DNA of 64,000 nt from JAJEAD01 sp965221555 (GTDB taxonomy: Bacteria > Pseudomonadota > Gammaproteobacteria > HK1), in assembly GCA_965221555.1 (NCBI GenBank), contig OZ244895.1, forward strand, positions 3,782,001 through 3,846,000. Reading direction: 5' to 3'. Below the pieces are notes generated by a model that saw only the letters and a list, made by a program, of their open reading frames with translations, was not told the origin of the DNA and did no database searches. This document shows, piece after piece, positions 16,520 through 24,687 of the stretch. A program made the position numbers and the translations under genes. Positions within the stretch are counted from its first letter, which is position 1. Each line of letters opens with the position of its first letter.

Positions 16520-17712
16520 AGTGCTTCGTTGACACGCCGCGCTACGACCAGCGCCTCGTCGTCCTTGAGGCAGAGCGCCGTGATCACCACCCTGTCCTCA
16601 TCCACCGATGAGGGATCGACGTGCACCGCGGGCGAGCCGTCCTGGAGGGCAATCACGAGATCGAAGGCGGAGAGGCCGTCGGGGCGGGGCGGGACCGCGA
16701 GCACCAGACACGGTTCTTCGCCGTTGGCGCTCTCCACGATGCGCGCCCCGCCTCGAATGGCGGGCTCGAGGTGCGTCTCGATGTCCTTCAGGCGTCTGTG
16801 GCAGCGCCGATTGCGTTCCCCGATGTCCTCCCCCACGAAGAGTTCGAGCGCGACGAGCAGTGCCACGATCTGCTCCTTGCCCACCTTGCAGGAGCGGCCG
16901 ATCCCGTGCTGGGGCAGCCCGCGAAGATCCAGCCCGGCAAAGAGCGCGGAGGGAGGGCGCCACTGTTCGAAGAAAAGGTCCTGGTCGAGATTCTGGAGCA
17001 GAGCCGAGGCGACGAGGTCGCGCCGCCCGCACAGGATGCCGCTCCCCTGCGGACCGAGGATCGCCTTGCCTCCGCTGAAGGAGACGAGGTCGGCGCCCTC
17101 GTCCAGGAAGCGGCAAAGGTTGGCAGCGGGCGGAAGCTGAGCCGCGGCATCGACGAGCACCGGCACCTCCTTCGCGTGCGCGACCTCCGCGACCGCCGCG
17201 AGAGCGGGCCGCGAACTCGGCTGAGCCACGTAGAAGACGCAGGCGGTCCGATCCCCGATTGCGTCGTCGATCTCCCAGACCTCCGCGTCACGCACCCCGG
17301 CCCCGCTGAAACGGTCGGGCAGCCCCACCTCTACGAGCCGGGCGCCGGCCGCGCGCACCGCGTGATCGTAGAAGTTGCGCTGGCTGCGCACTATCACCAC
17401 CTCGTCGCGCATCTCCGTGGTATCGGGTAGGCGGTTCATGCGCGCCGGGTCCAGCCCGGCGAGGCACGCGGCGGTGCCGAGCAGCAGCCCCGCGGAGGCG
17501 CCTGCGGTCACCATCCCCGCTTCCGCACCGGTCGCCTGCGCGATGATCTCACTCGCCCGACCCTGGAGGGCGGCCATGTCGACGCAGTGCTGGGTGGCCT
17601 CCTGCATCGCGGCCGCAATCTCCGGCGGCATCGGCGCACCGCTCACCCGCGTCGCAGTGCCCTTCGCGTTGATGATCGTCGGCACTCCAAGCCGTTCGTA
17701 AACGTTCGACAT
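16495..17712 (-). CDS. SelA/DgaE-like PLP-dependent enzyme
   Basis: A 405-residue fold-type I PLP protein of the SelA-like group that includes D-glucosaminate-6-phosphate ammonia lyase (DgaE). Landmarks are the N-terminal INAKGTATRVSGAPMP, a Gly/Ala-rich cofactor loop (VTAGASAGLLLGTAACLAG), VLVDAAAQLPPAANL, and the Schiff-base lysine in LVSFSGGKAILGPQGSG. True selenocysteine synthase is longer and works on tRNA-Sec; this protein lacks that extension and no selenocysteine genes are near, so a sugar-amine or amino-acid lyase role is more likely. Start ATG 17712 precedes the conserved INAKGT by about ten residues; in-frame ATGs at 17727 and 17772 are alternatives. Confidence 0.72.
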   Translation of the reverse strand: MSNVYERLGVPTIINAKGTATRVSGAPMPPEIAAAMQEATQHCVDMAALQGRASEIIAQATGAEAGMVTAGASAGLLLGTAACLAGLDPARMNRLPDTTEMRDEVVIVRSQRNFYDHAVRAAGARLVEVGLPDRFSGAGVRDAEVWEIDDAIGDRTACVFYVAQPSSRPALAAVAEVAHAKEVPVLVDAAAQLPPAANLCRFLDEGADLVSFSGGKAILGPQGSGILCGRRDLVASALLQNLDQDLFFEQWRPPSALFAGLDLRGLPQHGIGRSCKVGKEQIVALLVALELFVGEDIGERNRRCHRRLKDIETHLEPAIRGGARIVESANGEEPCLVLAVPPRPDGLSAFDLVIALQDGSPAVHVDPSSVDEDRVVITALCLKDDEALVVARRVNEALARARAPG

Positions 17713-18159
17713 GCTCTGCCCCGCCATCGAGTGGAGACCCGCATCGGCGACGCCCGCCAGGGGCGCGGCCACGGCCAGTCTATATCGCTTTGCGTCCCGC
17801 GGTTGCGGTGGCGAACGCGGACCCGTGGTGCGAATATCGGATGTGAAGGGCGTTACTCGCGGGCCTGGGTAATGCCCCTCTCACGCCCCGGGAAGAGCAC
17901 GCTTGCAGCTTGGACCCAAGGGTCTGCCTCGCCACGCTGGCCGAAGCAGACTCCCTCTCCCCTCGGATGAGGGATCGGGTGGCGAGAGCAGTGCTACCGT
18001 CGGTCCGCGGGCGGGGTGATTCTCGGTCCTCTGCCCTGGGAAAAGGTGAGAATGCCCGCTCGCTCTCCACTGCCGGCCGGCGTGAGGCGCCGCTAATCCG
18101 ATATCCCGGTTGCGGTTGAACCCCGGGGTTGCCGCCGGTATCGTTCCTTCCCTGCCGTT
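17713..18159. other. 447-bp intergenic region upstream of tRNA-Met
   Basis: No gene recognised. It must contain the promoter of the SelA-like gene (leftward) and of the tRNA (rightward). A 9-bp inverted pair ATATCGGAT (17834-17842) and ATCCGATAT (18096-18104) spans most of it and could be the eroded ends of an old insertion, but nothing inside supports that. Confidence 0.4.
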
Positions 18160-18236
18160 GGCTACGTAGCTCAGTTGGTTAGAGCACGGCACTCATAATG
18201 CCGGGGTCGGTGGTTCAAGTCCACCCGTAGCCACCA
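18160..18236 (+). tRNA. tRNA-Met (CAT), elongator type
   Basis: A 77-nt cloverleaf with encoded CCA end. The acceptor stem GGCTACG/CGTAGCC, anticodon stem CGGCA/TGCCG around loop CTCATAA (anticodon CAT) and T stem GGTGG/CCACC around TTCAAGT all pair perfectly. The first and last 7 nt and the D arm are identical or nearly so to E. coli elongator tRNA-Met. The first pair G-C and the sequence argue against initiator tRNA. A tRNA-Ile read by lysidine modification has the same anticodon but a different body. Confidence 0.93.
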
Positions 18237-18351
18237 ATGTTTTCAATGCCTTGGATGCGGCGTCACGCCTCGGATACCGGGCGGCGGGCGCGCTTCGCAG
18301 CGCTTGGAAGCGTCCGACGGCCCTGACCGCATCCATCGCACTTCCCGCCCG

Positions 18352-18425
18352 CATTTCTCAGCGATTTCTCGACTGGCGGACGTCAATCCGCTCGCGGGTT
18401 CGGGCCTTCCTCCCTCGAGACGCAT
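18352..18425 (+). repeat. Repeat copy I: truncated left half of the family
   Basis: A degenerate half-copy. TCTCAGCGATTTCTCGACTG resembles the family left end, and GGCGGACGTCAATCCGCTCG with CTTCCTCCCTCGAGA follows in the same order as in copy H. Homology fades after about 18425, so the right half is lost. It lies between tRNA-Met and a strong hairpin. Confidence 0.6.
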
Positions 18426-18442
18426 CGACTGGCATCGAAACG

Positions 18443-18483
18443 ACCCCGCTCCCCCTCCCGCGGAACGGGAGGGGGAGCGGGGT
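18443..18483. terminator. Very stable hairpin, 18-bp perfect stem
   Basis: ACCCCGCTCCCCCTCCCG (18443-18460) and its exact complement (18466-18483) flank a 5-nt loop CGGAA. It lies 28 bp beyond the stop of the convergent solute-binding protein gene and downstream of tRNA-Met, where a terminator is expected for both. There is no T-run. The purely G/C-rich, perfectly symmetric arms also resemble a REP-type palindrome. Confidence 0.6.
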
Positions 18484-18510
18484 GTCAGGGGTTGCTGGTC
18501 GCTTACGCGC

Positions 18511-20112
18511 TTACGCGAACCACCAGCGCTCGGCGCACTTGGAGCCGTCGAGATCCCAGTTGCCGGCCATCTCGCCGTGGCTGACCTTGTCGCTCGTCGC
18601 GAACACGTAGTTGTTGAAGAGCGGGACCACCACGCCGCCTTCGTTGCTCACGATGGTTTGCATCTCGACGTACATCTCGCGGCGCAGGGCCTGGTCGAGC
18701 TCGGCGCGGGCGAGCAGCAGCAGCTTGTTGAAGCGTTCGTGGTTCCAGAAGGAGTCGTTCCACGCCGCACCGGCCGCGTATGCGGTCGAGAACATCCAGT
18801 CCTCGGTCGGCCGGCCGCCCCAATAGCACATGCCCCAGGGCTTGTTCATCCACACGTTCGACCAGTACCCGTCGTTCGGCTCCCGCACGACGTTGATGTC
18901 GATGCCGATCGGCGCGGCGTGTTCCTTGTACAGCACCGCAGCGTCAACCGCCCCCGCGAACGCGGCGTCGGCGGCGCTCAGATCGAGGCTCAGGCTCGAA
19001 AGTCCCGCCTGCTGGAGGTGGTGCTTCGCCCGGTCGGGATCGTAGGTGCGCTGGGCAAGGTCGCTCGCGTGGAACTCGTTCGCCGGGCTGATGGGATGGT
19101 CGTTGCCCACCGTGCCATGGCCGCGCAGCACCGTTTTGAGCAGCGCTTCCCGATCGAGCGCGTACTTGAGCGCCAGACGCACGTTGTTGTCGTCGAAGGG
19201 CGGAGTATCGGTGCGCATCGGGATGCTGTAATGCCCAGTGCCGGTCGTCTCTTCCACGACGACCCCGGGGGTCTTGGCGAGCAGATGCACGGTCTTGAGA
19301 TCGCAGCGGTCCATGGTGTCGATCTCACCCGTCTTCAGCGCATTGGTACGCGCCGCGACATCGACGATGGACAGGATCTCCACCTCGTCGAAGTGGGCGC
19401 GATTGGGTTGCTTCCAGTAGTTCTCGAAGCGGGTGAAGCCTGCGCGCACTCCGGGCTCGAAGTCGTTGATTCGGTAACCGCCGCAACCGACCCCCGACTG
19501 CCAGTCGATGCCGTCTCCGTCGGCGGGCAGGATGGCGATGTGGTAGTCACTGATGATGTAGGGGAAGTCGGCATTGCCACCGTCGAGCGCGATCACCACC
19601 GTGTCGCCCCCGTCGATCGAGACATCCTTGACCGGCTTGAGCAGAGCCTTGGCGGCGGACTTGGAGTCCTCGTGCCGATGGTGGTTTATCGAGGCGACCA
19701 CGTCTTTCGCATCGACGGTCTTGCCGTTGTGGAACTCCACCCCCTTGCGGATCTTGAAGCGCCAGGTCGCGGCGTCGGTGGAGGCCTCCCAGCTCTCGGC
19801 CAGCTCGGGCTCGAGGCCGTTGATGGTGACTTCGGCGAGATGGTTGTTCTTGGTCACGTTGAGAACCGCCATGTAGCCGTTCTCGAAGGTCGCCGGATCG
19901 AGCGAGTCAGTGGTGGAGCCGTGGGCGAGGCCGAGGCGGAACTTTCCGCCTTTCTTGGGAGTGGCGGCGAATGCGGCCTGCGACAGCAGGCTCGAGGCCA
20001 TCACTCCGCTGGCGCCGAGGGCGCCCGCGCGGGCCATGAACTCGCGCCGGCTGATAGAGCCCTTGTGGGCCTCGACCGCAAGGGATTCAAGTTTCGTGTC
20101 TCGATTTCTCAT
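18511..20112 (-). CDS. Tat-exported ABC peptide/opine-type solute-binding protein
   Basis: A 533-residue family 5 extracellular solute-binding protein (oligopeptide, dipeptide, nickel or opine type). The N-terminus contains SRREFMARAG, a twin-arginine signal, and ends at SQAAFA. The mature protein has GLEPELAESWEAS, the family signature TWRFKIRKGVEFHNGKTVDAKDVVASI, and late motifs MYVEMQTIVSNEGGVVVPLFNNYVFA. Length is usual for the family. GGAGG lies 7 nt before ATG 20112, so this start is firm. No permease or ATPase genes adjoin it, so it is an orphan receptor here and may share a transporter encoded elsewhere. It is divergent from the VOC gene. Confidence 0.88.
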   Translation of the reverse strand: MRNRDTKLESLAVEAHKGSISRREFMARAGALGASGVMASSLLSQAAFAATPKKGGKFRLGLAHGSTTDSLDPATFENGYMAVLNVTKNNHLAEVTINGLEPELAESWEASTDAATWRFKIRKGVEFHNGKTVDAKDVVASINHHRHEDSKSAAKALLKPVKDVSIDGGDTVVIALDGGNADFPYIISDYHIAILPADGDGIDWQSGVGCGGYRINDFEPGVRAGFTRFENYWKQPNRAHFDEVEILSIVDVAARTNALKTGEIDTMDRCDLKTVHLLAKTPGVVVEETTGTGHYSIPMRTDTPPFDDNNVRLALKYALDREALLKTVLRGHGTVGNDHPISPANEFHASDLAQRTYDPDRAKHHLQQAGLSSLSLDLSAADAAFAGAVDAAVLYKEHAAPIGIDINVVREPNDGYWSNVWMNKPWGMCYWGGRPTEDWMFSTAYAAGAAWNDSFWNHERFNKLLLLARAELDQALRREMYVEMQTIVSNEGGVVVPLFNNYVFATSDKVSHGEMAGNWDLDGSKCAERWWFA

Positions 20113-20504
20113 TGTGTTCCTCCGTTTTTCGTGAACCTGCAATGCTACCGCATCGGCGCGGAACGATTCGACGGGCGGCGAAGCATCGCGTTGGCGGGGC
20201 CCGCGGACGATGCCTTGGGCGACCGCTGCGAGCAACCCGACACGCTCCGCGCTGATGCTTTCGGCGCCGGCTGCGGGCAACACGATGCGGCCCACGCTTC
20301 GCAAGGCGAGCCGAAGGGCCCGATGCGTCCGGCTCCGACCGGATACCGGGGACACGTGCTCGGAGGTGCGCTATCTTTCCCGGCCGAGCGGACGCGCCGC
20401 CCCGTGCGGCGCAAGCGGGGCGCCCACCCAAGACACCCGCTGGCGCGAGACGAGAATCGCCCCCGGCCCCGCGTGAGCGCGCCATACACAACGGAGACAA
20501 CGAC
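20113..20504. other. 392-bp divergent intergenic region
   Basis: Lies between the orphan binding-protein gene and the VOC gene and should contain both promoters. I see a clear ribosome binding site (GGAGG) for the leftward gene, but no convincing -35/-10 pair, hairpin or repeat copy. Confidence 0.4.
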
Positions 20505-20921
20505 ATGAAGCGCATGCACGTCGGCCTCAAGGTCGACAACCTGGACGAAGCTATCGACTTCTACTCCCGCCTCTTCGGCACGGAGCCGACGCTGCGCCGG
20601 CCCGATTACGCGAAGTGGATGCTCGATGACCCGAGGGTGAACTTCTCCCTCGACACCAATGGCGAAGGCGCGCCCGGCACAGCCCACTACGGAATCCAGG
20701 TCGAGAGCGCGGAGGAGCTCTCGTCGATGCGCGAGCGTATCGACGCCGCGGGACTGCGGCGTCGCGACCAGAACGACCTGATCTGCGGATACCAGCTACA
20801 GGACAAGTCGTGGGTGAGCGATCCGAACGGTCTGCAGTGGGAGACCTTCCTGACCGCGGGCGTGGTCGAGGGCGCCGGCTACGGGTTCGACGGGATACCG
20901 GACGAAGCAGAGCCGGACTGA
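20505..20921 (+). CDS. ArsI/CadI-like VOC-fold metalloprotein
   Basis: A 138-residue vicinal-oxygen-chelate protein resembling the ArsI C-As lyase/CadI group. Family marks are MHVGLKVDNLDEAIDFYSRLFGTEP at the start, H61 in TAHYGIQVES, and QDKSWVSDPNGLQWETF. Likely metal ligands are H5, H61 and E113. ArsI enzymes bind trivalent organoarsenicals with a vicinal Cys-Cys pair before the x-Y-A-V-Q-D-K motif; here the site reads LICGYQLQDK, so only C94 is kept and the second Cys is Gly95. The protein may therefore not be an organoarsenical lyase. No ars genes adjoin it, although an ArsR-family regulator lies 1.1 kb downstream. Nothing precedes it in an operon. Confidence 0.72.
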   Translation: MKRMHVGLKVDNLDEAIDFYSRLFGTEPTLRRPDYAKWMLDDPRVNFSLDTNGEGAPGTAHYGIQVESAEELSSMRERIDAAGLRRRDQNDLICGYQLQDKSWVSDPNGLQWETFLTAGVVEGAGYGFDGIPDEAEPD

Positions 20922-21018
20922 CCGCATTCGGGAGTGAGGGGTGGCCCTGCTCTCAGGCACGGCCAATTCGGCTCTGACCCGAAAATTTCTCCGACCCTCG
21001 ATTGGCAACCTGGCCACA

Positions 21019-21046
21019 AATCGATTCGACGGACATCGAAGCGATT
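21019..21046. promoter_or_regulatory. Candidate operator: 11-bp inverted repeat
   Basis: AATCGATTCGA (21019-21029) and TCGAAGCGATT (21036-21046) are inverted repeats with one mismatch and a 6-nt spacer, about 110 bp before the EamA-ArsR operon. The size and symmetry suit an ArsR-type dimer, and the regulator is encoded in that operon, so autoregulation is a reasonable guess. Confidence 0.4.
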
Positions 21047-21153
21047 CATGTGGGGTGAAGTGAGCACGCGCAATACACTTCCGAATCGCTGTCCACCGGT
21101 CGCTGCCGATTTCTTCACACGACAAATACCAGGGAGTATCCGGATCAAACGGA

Positions 21154-22056
21154 GTGGGGATTCTGCTCGTGCTGGTAGCCGCGCTCTCATGGAGCACCGC
21201 GGGACTCTTCACCCGAGTGGTCACCACGGACATTCCCACGACCCTGTTCTGGCGGTCGCTGTTCGGCGGACTCTGCGTACTCGGTATCGCGATGGCGATG
21301 CAGAGATCCGCGGATATCCGTGCCGCGTTGCGCTTCAACCGGGGCGAGGTGGTGATCGCGGCGCTCTCCACCGCGGGAATGATCTGCTTCATATCCGCCT
21401 TCTTCCACACCACGATCGCAAACGTCGCCTTCGTCTACGGCACCATGCCGCTGGTGACCTTCATGCTCTCGCTGGCTTTCCTGGGAGCCCGGGCGGATGC
21501 GGTGTCGCTGGGGTGCTGTGTGCAGTCAGCCGCCGGGGTGGCGATCATTGCATCCGGGAACAGCCTTCCGTCGGACTTTCTCGGCATCCTGCTGGCCTTC
21601 GGGATGACACTCTTCATGGCCTCGCTGACCGTTGCCGCGAAGTTCTTCCCCGATGCGGACAGCACGAAGGCGACCTATCTCTCCGCCTTCCTGGGGGCGA
21701 TGGCCACCGCTCCCTTTGCGACGTTCGGGCAAACCATCGCCGCCGACTATGTCTGGCTGTTGCTCTACGGCTTCGTGAACGTGGGCGTGGGCTTCGGCGT
21801 GTACCTGCTCGGCGTGAAGCGGGTGTCCGCACTGGTCGCGGCCCTGGTCGGTCTGACCGAGATTCCGCTGGCGCCGATATGGGCGTGGATCCTCTTCGAG
21901 GAAGGGATGAACTTCGCGGTGCTGACCGGCGGCGCGGTGATCCTCAGCGCGGCGGTCATCTACATCGCAAGCTCCGCAAGAAAAGCGAGGTCCGCGAACA
22001 TGCCACAGCATGACCACCCTATCCGCCGCCCCGATTTTTCCCCGGAGAAGAAGTGA
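21154..22056 (+). CDS. EamA-family (DMT) transporter
   Basis: A 300-residue membrane protein with about ten helices arranged as two EamA repeats, the drug/metabolite exporter layout. Typical segments are LVLVAALSWSTAGLFTRVV at the start, FWRSLFGGLCVL, GTMPLVTFMLSLAFLGARA closing repeat one, and ALVGLTEIPLAPIWAWILFEEGM closing repeat two. Starts at GTG 21154. Its TGA overlaps the GTG start of the following ArsR-type regulator (GTGA), so the two are translationally coupled. Its substrate is unknown; efflux of an amino acid or metabolite sensed by the regulator is the simplest idea. Confidence 0.82.
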   Translation: MGILLVLVAALSWSTAGLFTRVVTTDIPTTLFWRSLFGGLCVLGIAMAMQRSADIRAALRFNRGEVVIAALSTAGMICFISAFFHTTIANVAFVYGTMPLVTFMLSLAFLGARADAVSLGCCVQSAAGVAIIASGNSLPSDFLGILLAFGMTLFMASLTVAAKFFPDADSTKATYLSAFLGAMATAPFATFGQTIAADYVWLLLYGFVNVGVGFGVYLLGVKRVSALVAALVGLTEIPLAPIWAWILFEEGMNFAVLTGGAVILSAAVIYIASSARKARSANMPQHDHPIRRPDFSPEKK

Positions 22057-22799
22057 TAGCCAGAATGAACACATGGGCCGCGCAATCAGATGGCGGACGG
22101 CAGGAAGACACCAGTCTGGCGGAATTCGGACGGGCGATCGGTCACCGAAGCCGGGTGGCGATGCTCCAGGCGCTGATGGGAGGCAGGGCTCTGCCGGCGA
22201 AAGAGCTCGCCTGTCATGCCGAGGTGACCAGCCAGACCGCCACCAGTCACCTCAACGAACTGACAAACGCTGGCCTGCTGTACAGACGCAGGTGCGGACG
22301 CTTTCACTACTACGAACTGTACGGCGAAGAAGTGGCCTCCCTCGTCGAACAGCTCGCATCCAGTGTCCCTCCAAACGGCGGGCGTAAACCCCGGCGGGGC
22401 GTGACGCCGGAATTGAAGAGAGCCCGCTTCTGCTATGACCACCTGGCCGGGGAGCTGGGGGTGGCTATTTCGAGGAGGCTGGTCGAGGTCGGTGCCCTGT
22501 TCCTCGACAGGGATACCTTCCTGCTCCCGGAGATGGGGCACCCCATCTATGGGGAAATCGGCGTCGACCTCGACCAGGCAAGATCCAGGAAACGCCGGCT
22601 CTGTCCGCGCTGCGTGGATTGGACGGAAAGGCTGCCTCACGTTTCGGGCGCGGTCGGCGCCGCGATCGCCGCAAAATTGGTCGAGCGGAGACACGTCACC
22701 CGATCACGGCATGACCGATCGGTGGCGATCACAAAGACGGGAGTCACTTTCCTTGTCGACAGGCTCGGACTCAGCCCCTCGTTTATCTCGACGCCATGA
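22053..22799 (+). CDS. ArsR-family winged-helix regulator with C-terminal CYDHLAG domain
   Basis: A 248-residue transcription factor. The winged helix spans residues 20-100: IGHRSRVAMLQALMGGRALPAKELA, recognition helix VTSQTATSHLNELTNAGLL, and a wing RRRCGRFHYYEL. The C-terminal part begins RARFCYDHLAGELGVAI and contains CPRCVDWTERLPHVSGAVGAAI, the arrangement seen in a subgroup of longer ArsR-like regulators. The GTG start overlaps the exporter stop; ATG at 22065 is an alternative. It probably controls its own operon and senses the exporter's substrate. No adjacent Cys metal-binding box of the ArsR/SmtB type (ELCVCDL) is present, so a metal signal is unlikely. Confidence 0.82.
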   Translation: MIARMNTWAAQSDGGRQEDTSLAEFGRAIGHRSRVAMLQALMGGRALPAKELACHAEVTSQTATSHLNELTNAGLLYRRRCGRFHYYELYGEEVASLVEQLASSVPPNGGRKPRRGVTPELKRARFCYDHLAGELGVAISRRLVEVGALFLDRDTFLLPEMGHPIYGEIGVDLDQARSRKRRLCPRCVDWTERLPHVSGAVGAAIAAKLVERRHVTRSRHDRSVAITKTGVTFLVDRLGLSPSFISTP

Positions 22800-22898
22800 A
22801 TCAGGAGATCCAACACCATCGTTTCTCATCCGCACGGTAGCCCCGGCTCGCTCCGGCATTGACGCCAGCGGGATGGAAGGCCGAGCGGCTTCGGTCGC

Positions 22899-24053
22899 CT
22901 ACTTGACGACCAGCTCCCGCGACGCCGATGACACGGATTCGAAGCGATCGGCATGGACGATGCCGGTTTCGCCCAGACTCATGGTCAGCCGCCTGGTGCG
23001 GTCGACGAGAATCATGTGCATGAAGATCACCATCCCGGCTTCCACCACCGCCTCGTTGCCACGATAGATCATGGGCTCTTCCATCCACGACGGGGGGTAA
23101 TTGGCCGACAGTGAGTAACCGCAGGCGTTGAGCCGGCACTCCCTCCATCCGTGTGCGTCCACGACGCGAGCGTGCGTATCGTAGATGTCGCCAAAGGTCG
23201 TCCCCGGACGCGCGACTTCCTGGCAGGCCGAGAGTGCCTCGACGCACGCCGCGTGCATCCGCCGGTGGTGGTCGCCTGCGCGACCGGTCAGTACCGTCCT
23301 CATGATCGCGGCATGGTAGTGATGGCAGGCGGCGGCAAACTCGAGCTGGACCTGATCCTGTGAGCCGATCCGTTCCCGACCGCTGAAGTAGCGCACCAGC
23401 AACGCGCCGTCGCCCGACGCGATGATCGCGTGACCCGCGGGATAGTCACCGCCGCCCGCGAGAATGGCATCGTCCATGGCGACGTATAGCCTGCTCTCGT
23501 CGACCCCGGGGGCGATGGCCTCATGGAGCGCGGTGAGCGCGTCGTCGCACAGCGCCCCCGCCTTGCGCACATAGTCCTGCTCGGTGGCGCTCTTGACCAC
23601 CCGAAGCCCCTGGACGAGGTCGCTGGCGTCTTCCCAGACACAGAAACCGCGTAACGCGTTTTCCATCATGACCCAGCGCTGGCCGGTGAGACCCCAGGCG
23701 TTCAGCTCCACCCCTACTCTGCCCCCGCGCAGCTTCTTCTCCTCGAGTACGGCGAGGACATCGTCGGCCGGGTTCGCTCCTCCCCGGTCGACCCAGATGC
23801 GCACATCGGGAATGACGGAGGTGTACGCGGCCTGCTCCCGGTCCGCGGACCGGGTGACCAGAACCATGTCGCCGTCCGCGAGCAGGACAAGACACTGGAA
23901 CAGCACATACCCCGCGGTGTCGTAACCGGTCAGGTAGTACATGCTCTCCTGCCTGAACATGAGCAGAGCGTCGAAGCCGAGCTCGTTCATACGTTTGCAT
24001 GTGCGCTCTCTGCGCTCGGCCAGCTCGTCCTCGCTGAAGTGCAGGTGCGGCAT
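22899..24053 (-). CDS. Creatinase/M24-fold hydrolase without the metal site
   Basis: A 384-residue pita-bread-fold protein of the M24 family (Xaa-Pro aminopeptidase, creatinase, ectoine hydrolase). The N-terminal creatinase domain contains MYYLTGYDTAGYVLFQCLVLLADGD. In the catalytic domain, metallo-members use Asp-x10-Asp, then His, Glu, Glu. Here the first site reads LEFAAACHHYHAAIMRTV with Glu and His at those places, as in metal-free creatinase-type members. Histidines remain in GHAIIASGDGAL. A C-N hydrolase role on a small substrate such as creatine, ectoine or a derivative is thus more likely than peptidase activity. It is convergent with the ArsR gene and has a palindromic upstream site. 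Confidence 0.75.
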   Translation of the reverse strand: MPHLHFSEDELAERRERTCKRMNELGFDALLMFRQESMYYLTGYDTAGYVLFQCLVLLADGDMVLVTRSADREQAAYTSVIPDVRIWVDRGGANPADDVLAVLEEKKLRGGRVGVELNAWGLTGQRWVMMENALRGFCVWEDASDLVQGLRVVKSATEQDYVRKAGALCDDALTALHEAIAPGVDESRLYVAMDDAILAGGGDYPAGHAIIASGDGALLVRYFSGRERIGSQDQVQLEFAAACHHYHAAIMRTVLTGRAGDHHRRMHAACVEALSACQEVARPGTTFGDIYDTHARVVDAHGWRECRLNACGYSLSANYPPSWMEEPMIYRGNEAVVEAGMVIFMHMILVDRTRRLTMSLGETGIVHADRFESVSSASRELVVK

Positions 24054-24131
24054 ATCAAGAGCTCCCGATTTTCGATTTCCGAGTTGCGACGCAAGGTTGC
24101 GGCTCTGCCCTATCTCGAAATGTCAATTTCC

Positions 24132-24154
24132 TACTAATTCATGTCAAATTAGTA
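24132..24154 (-). promoter_or_regulatory. Candidate operator/promoter of the M24 gene
   Basis: TACTAATT (24132-24139) and AATTAGTA (24147-24154) form a perfect 8-bp inverted repeat with a 7-nt spacer, within an A/T-rich patch that stands out from the GC-rich surroundings. On the minus strand a TTGACA box overlaps the spacer, about 90 bp upstream of the M24 start. A matching -10 box is weak. No dedicated regulator is adjacent. Confidence 0.4.
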
Positions 24155-24370
24155 TTTAAAGCTGTCGGCATCGCATGTAACGCCCCCCGCGTTCTCGTCG
24201 AGACCGAGTGTTGGGGGCGTAGCGGCACGCCGCCATGCGGGGAGCGAATCCAGTCCTCACCGCGGCAGACCCCAGCGATCGAGGGTGGGTCGCGCCGGTC
24301 TTGGTATGGCCCACCACCCATTCGCCGGCCAGGAGTCTCTGCGGCGTTGCCGTTGGAGTAATGGGTCATG

Positions 24371-24409
24371 AGACAAAAATTTCTTACAGAAGGACAAATT
24401 TTATTGTCT
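24371..24409. promoter_or_regulatory. A/T-rich inverted repeat
   Basis: AGACAAAAATTT (24371-24382) and AAATTTTATTGTCT (24396-24409) pair over 12 bp with one two-base bulge. It lies just beyond the end of the transposase remnant, in a short A/T-rich block, and may be an old insertion-sequence end or a transcription terminator; the following CTTTT would suit a rightward terminator. Confidence 0.35.
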
Positions 24410-24426
24410 TTTAGGAGGAAGGCGTA

Positions 24427-24687
24427 CTACCTCCCCGGGATGGGTATGGGCGGTGTGTGCATCGCGCGGGGCCTGTTCGCGCAGCGTGTGCGCTCGGCTC
24501 TCTTACGTACCTCGGCCCCCAGAGCCGCATTCGCCTTGCCGATGCGCTCGAGCCGGCGCTCACGCCGACGAAGCTCCTCGGGCAATACGTCTCCGCGCGC
24601 TCGCGCCACGTAGCGGGCATCCTCCGACGCATCGGCCGCTTCCGCCTCAGGCAGCAGCCGCCGCACCTCGGCTCGCAGGTGGATCAT
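24427..24687 (-). pseudogene. Remnant of an IS1182-type transposase
   Basis: A reading frame of about 86 codons with MIHLRAEVRRLLPEAEAADA, then ARGDVLPEELRRRERRLERI and KANAALGAEV. This order (E-A-E-A-A-D-A, R-G-D-x-L-P-x-E-L-x-R-R-E-x-R-L, K-A-A-L-E-x-E-A) is characteristic of the middle region of IS1182-family transposases. Neither the preceding DNA-binding part nor the DDE core is present, so it is a fragment. It lies between the M24 gene and the RutA-like gene in a patch of unusual base composition. The identification rests on remembered family patterns. Confidence 0.55.

Noticed and set aside
16495..17712. True selenocysteine synthase (SelA)
   Set aside because: The protein is shorter than SelA, lacks its tRNA-binding N-terminal part, and no selB, selD or tRNA-Sec is nearby.
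17834..18104. Possible 271-bp element bounded by ATATCGGAT and ATCCGATAT
   Set aside because: Only 9 bp pair, no target duplication or second copy was found, and nothing inside looks mobile.
18160..18510. tRNA-Met as an integration site with a following integrative element
   Set aside because: No integrase gene, no duplicated tRNA 3' end and no phage or plasmid genes were found in the 8 kb that follow.
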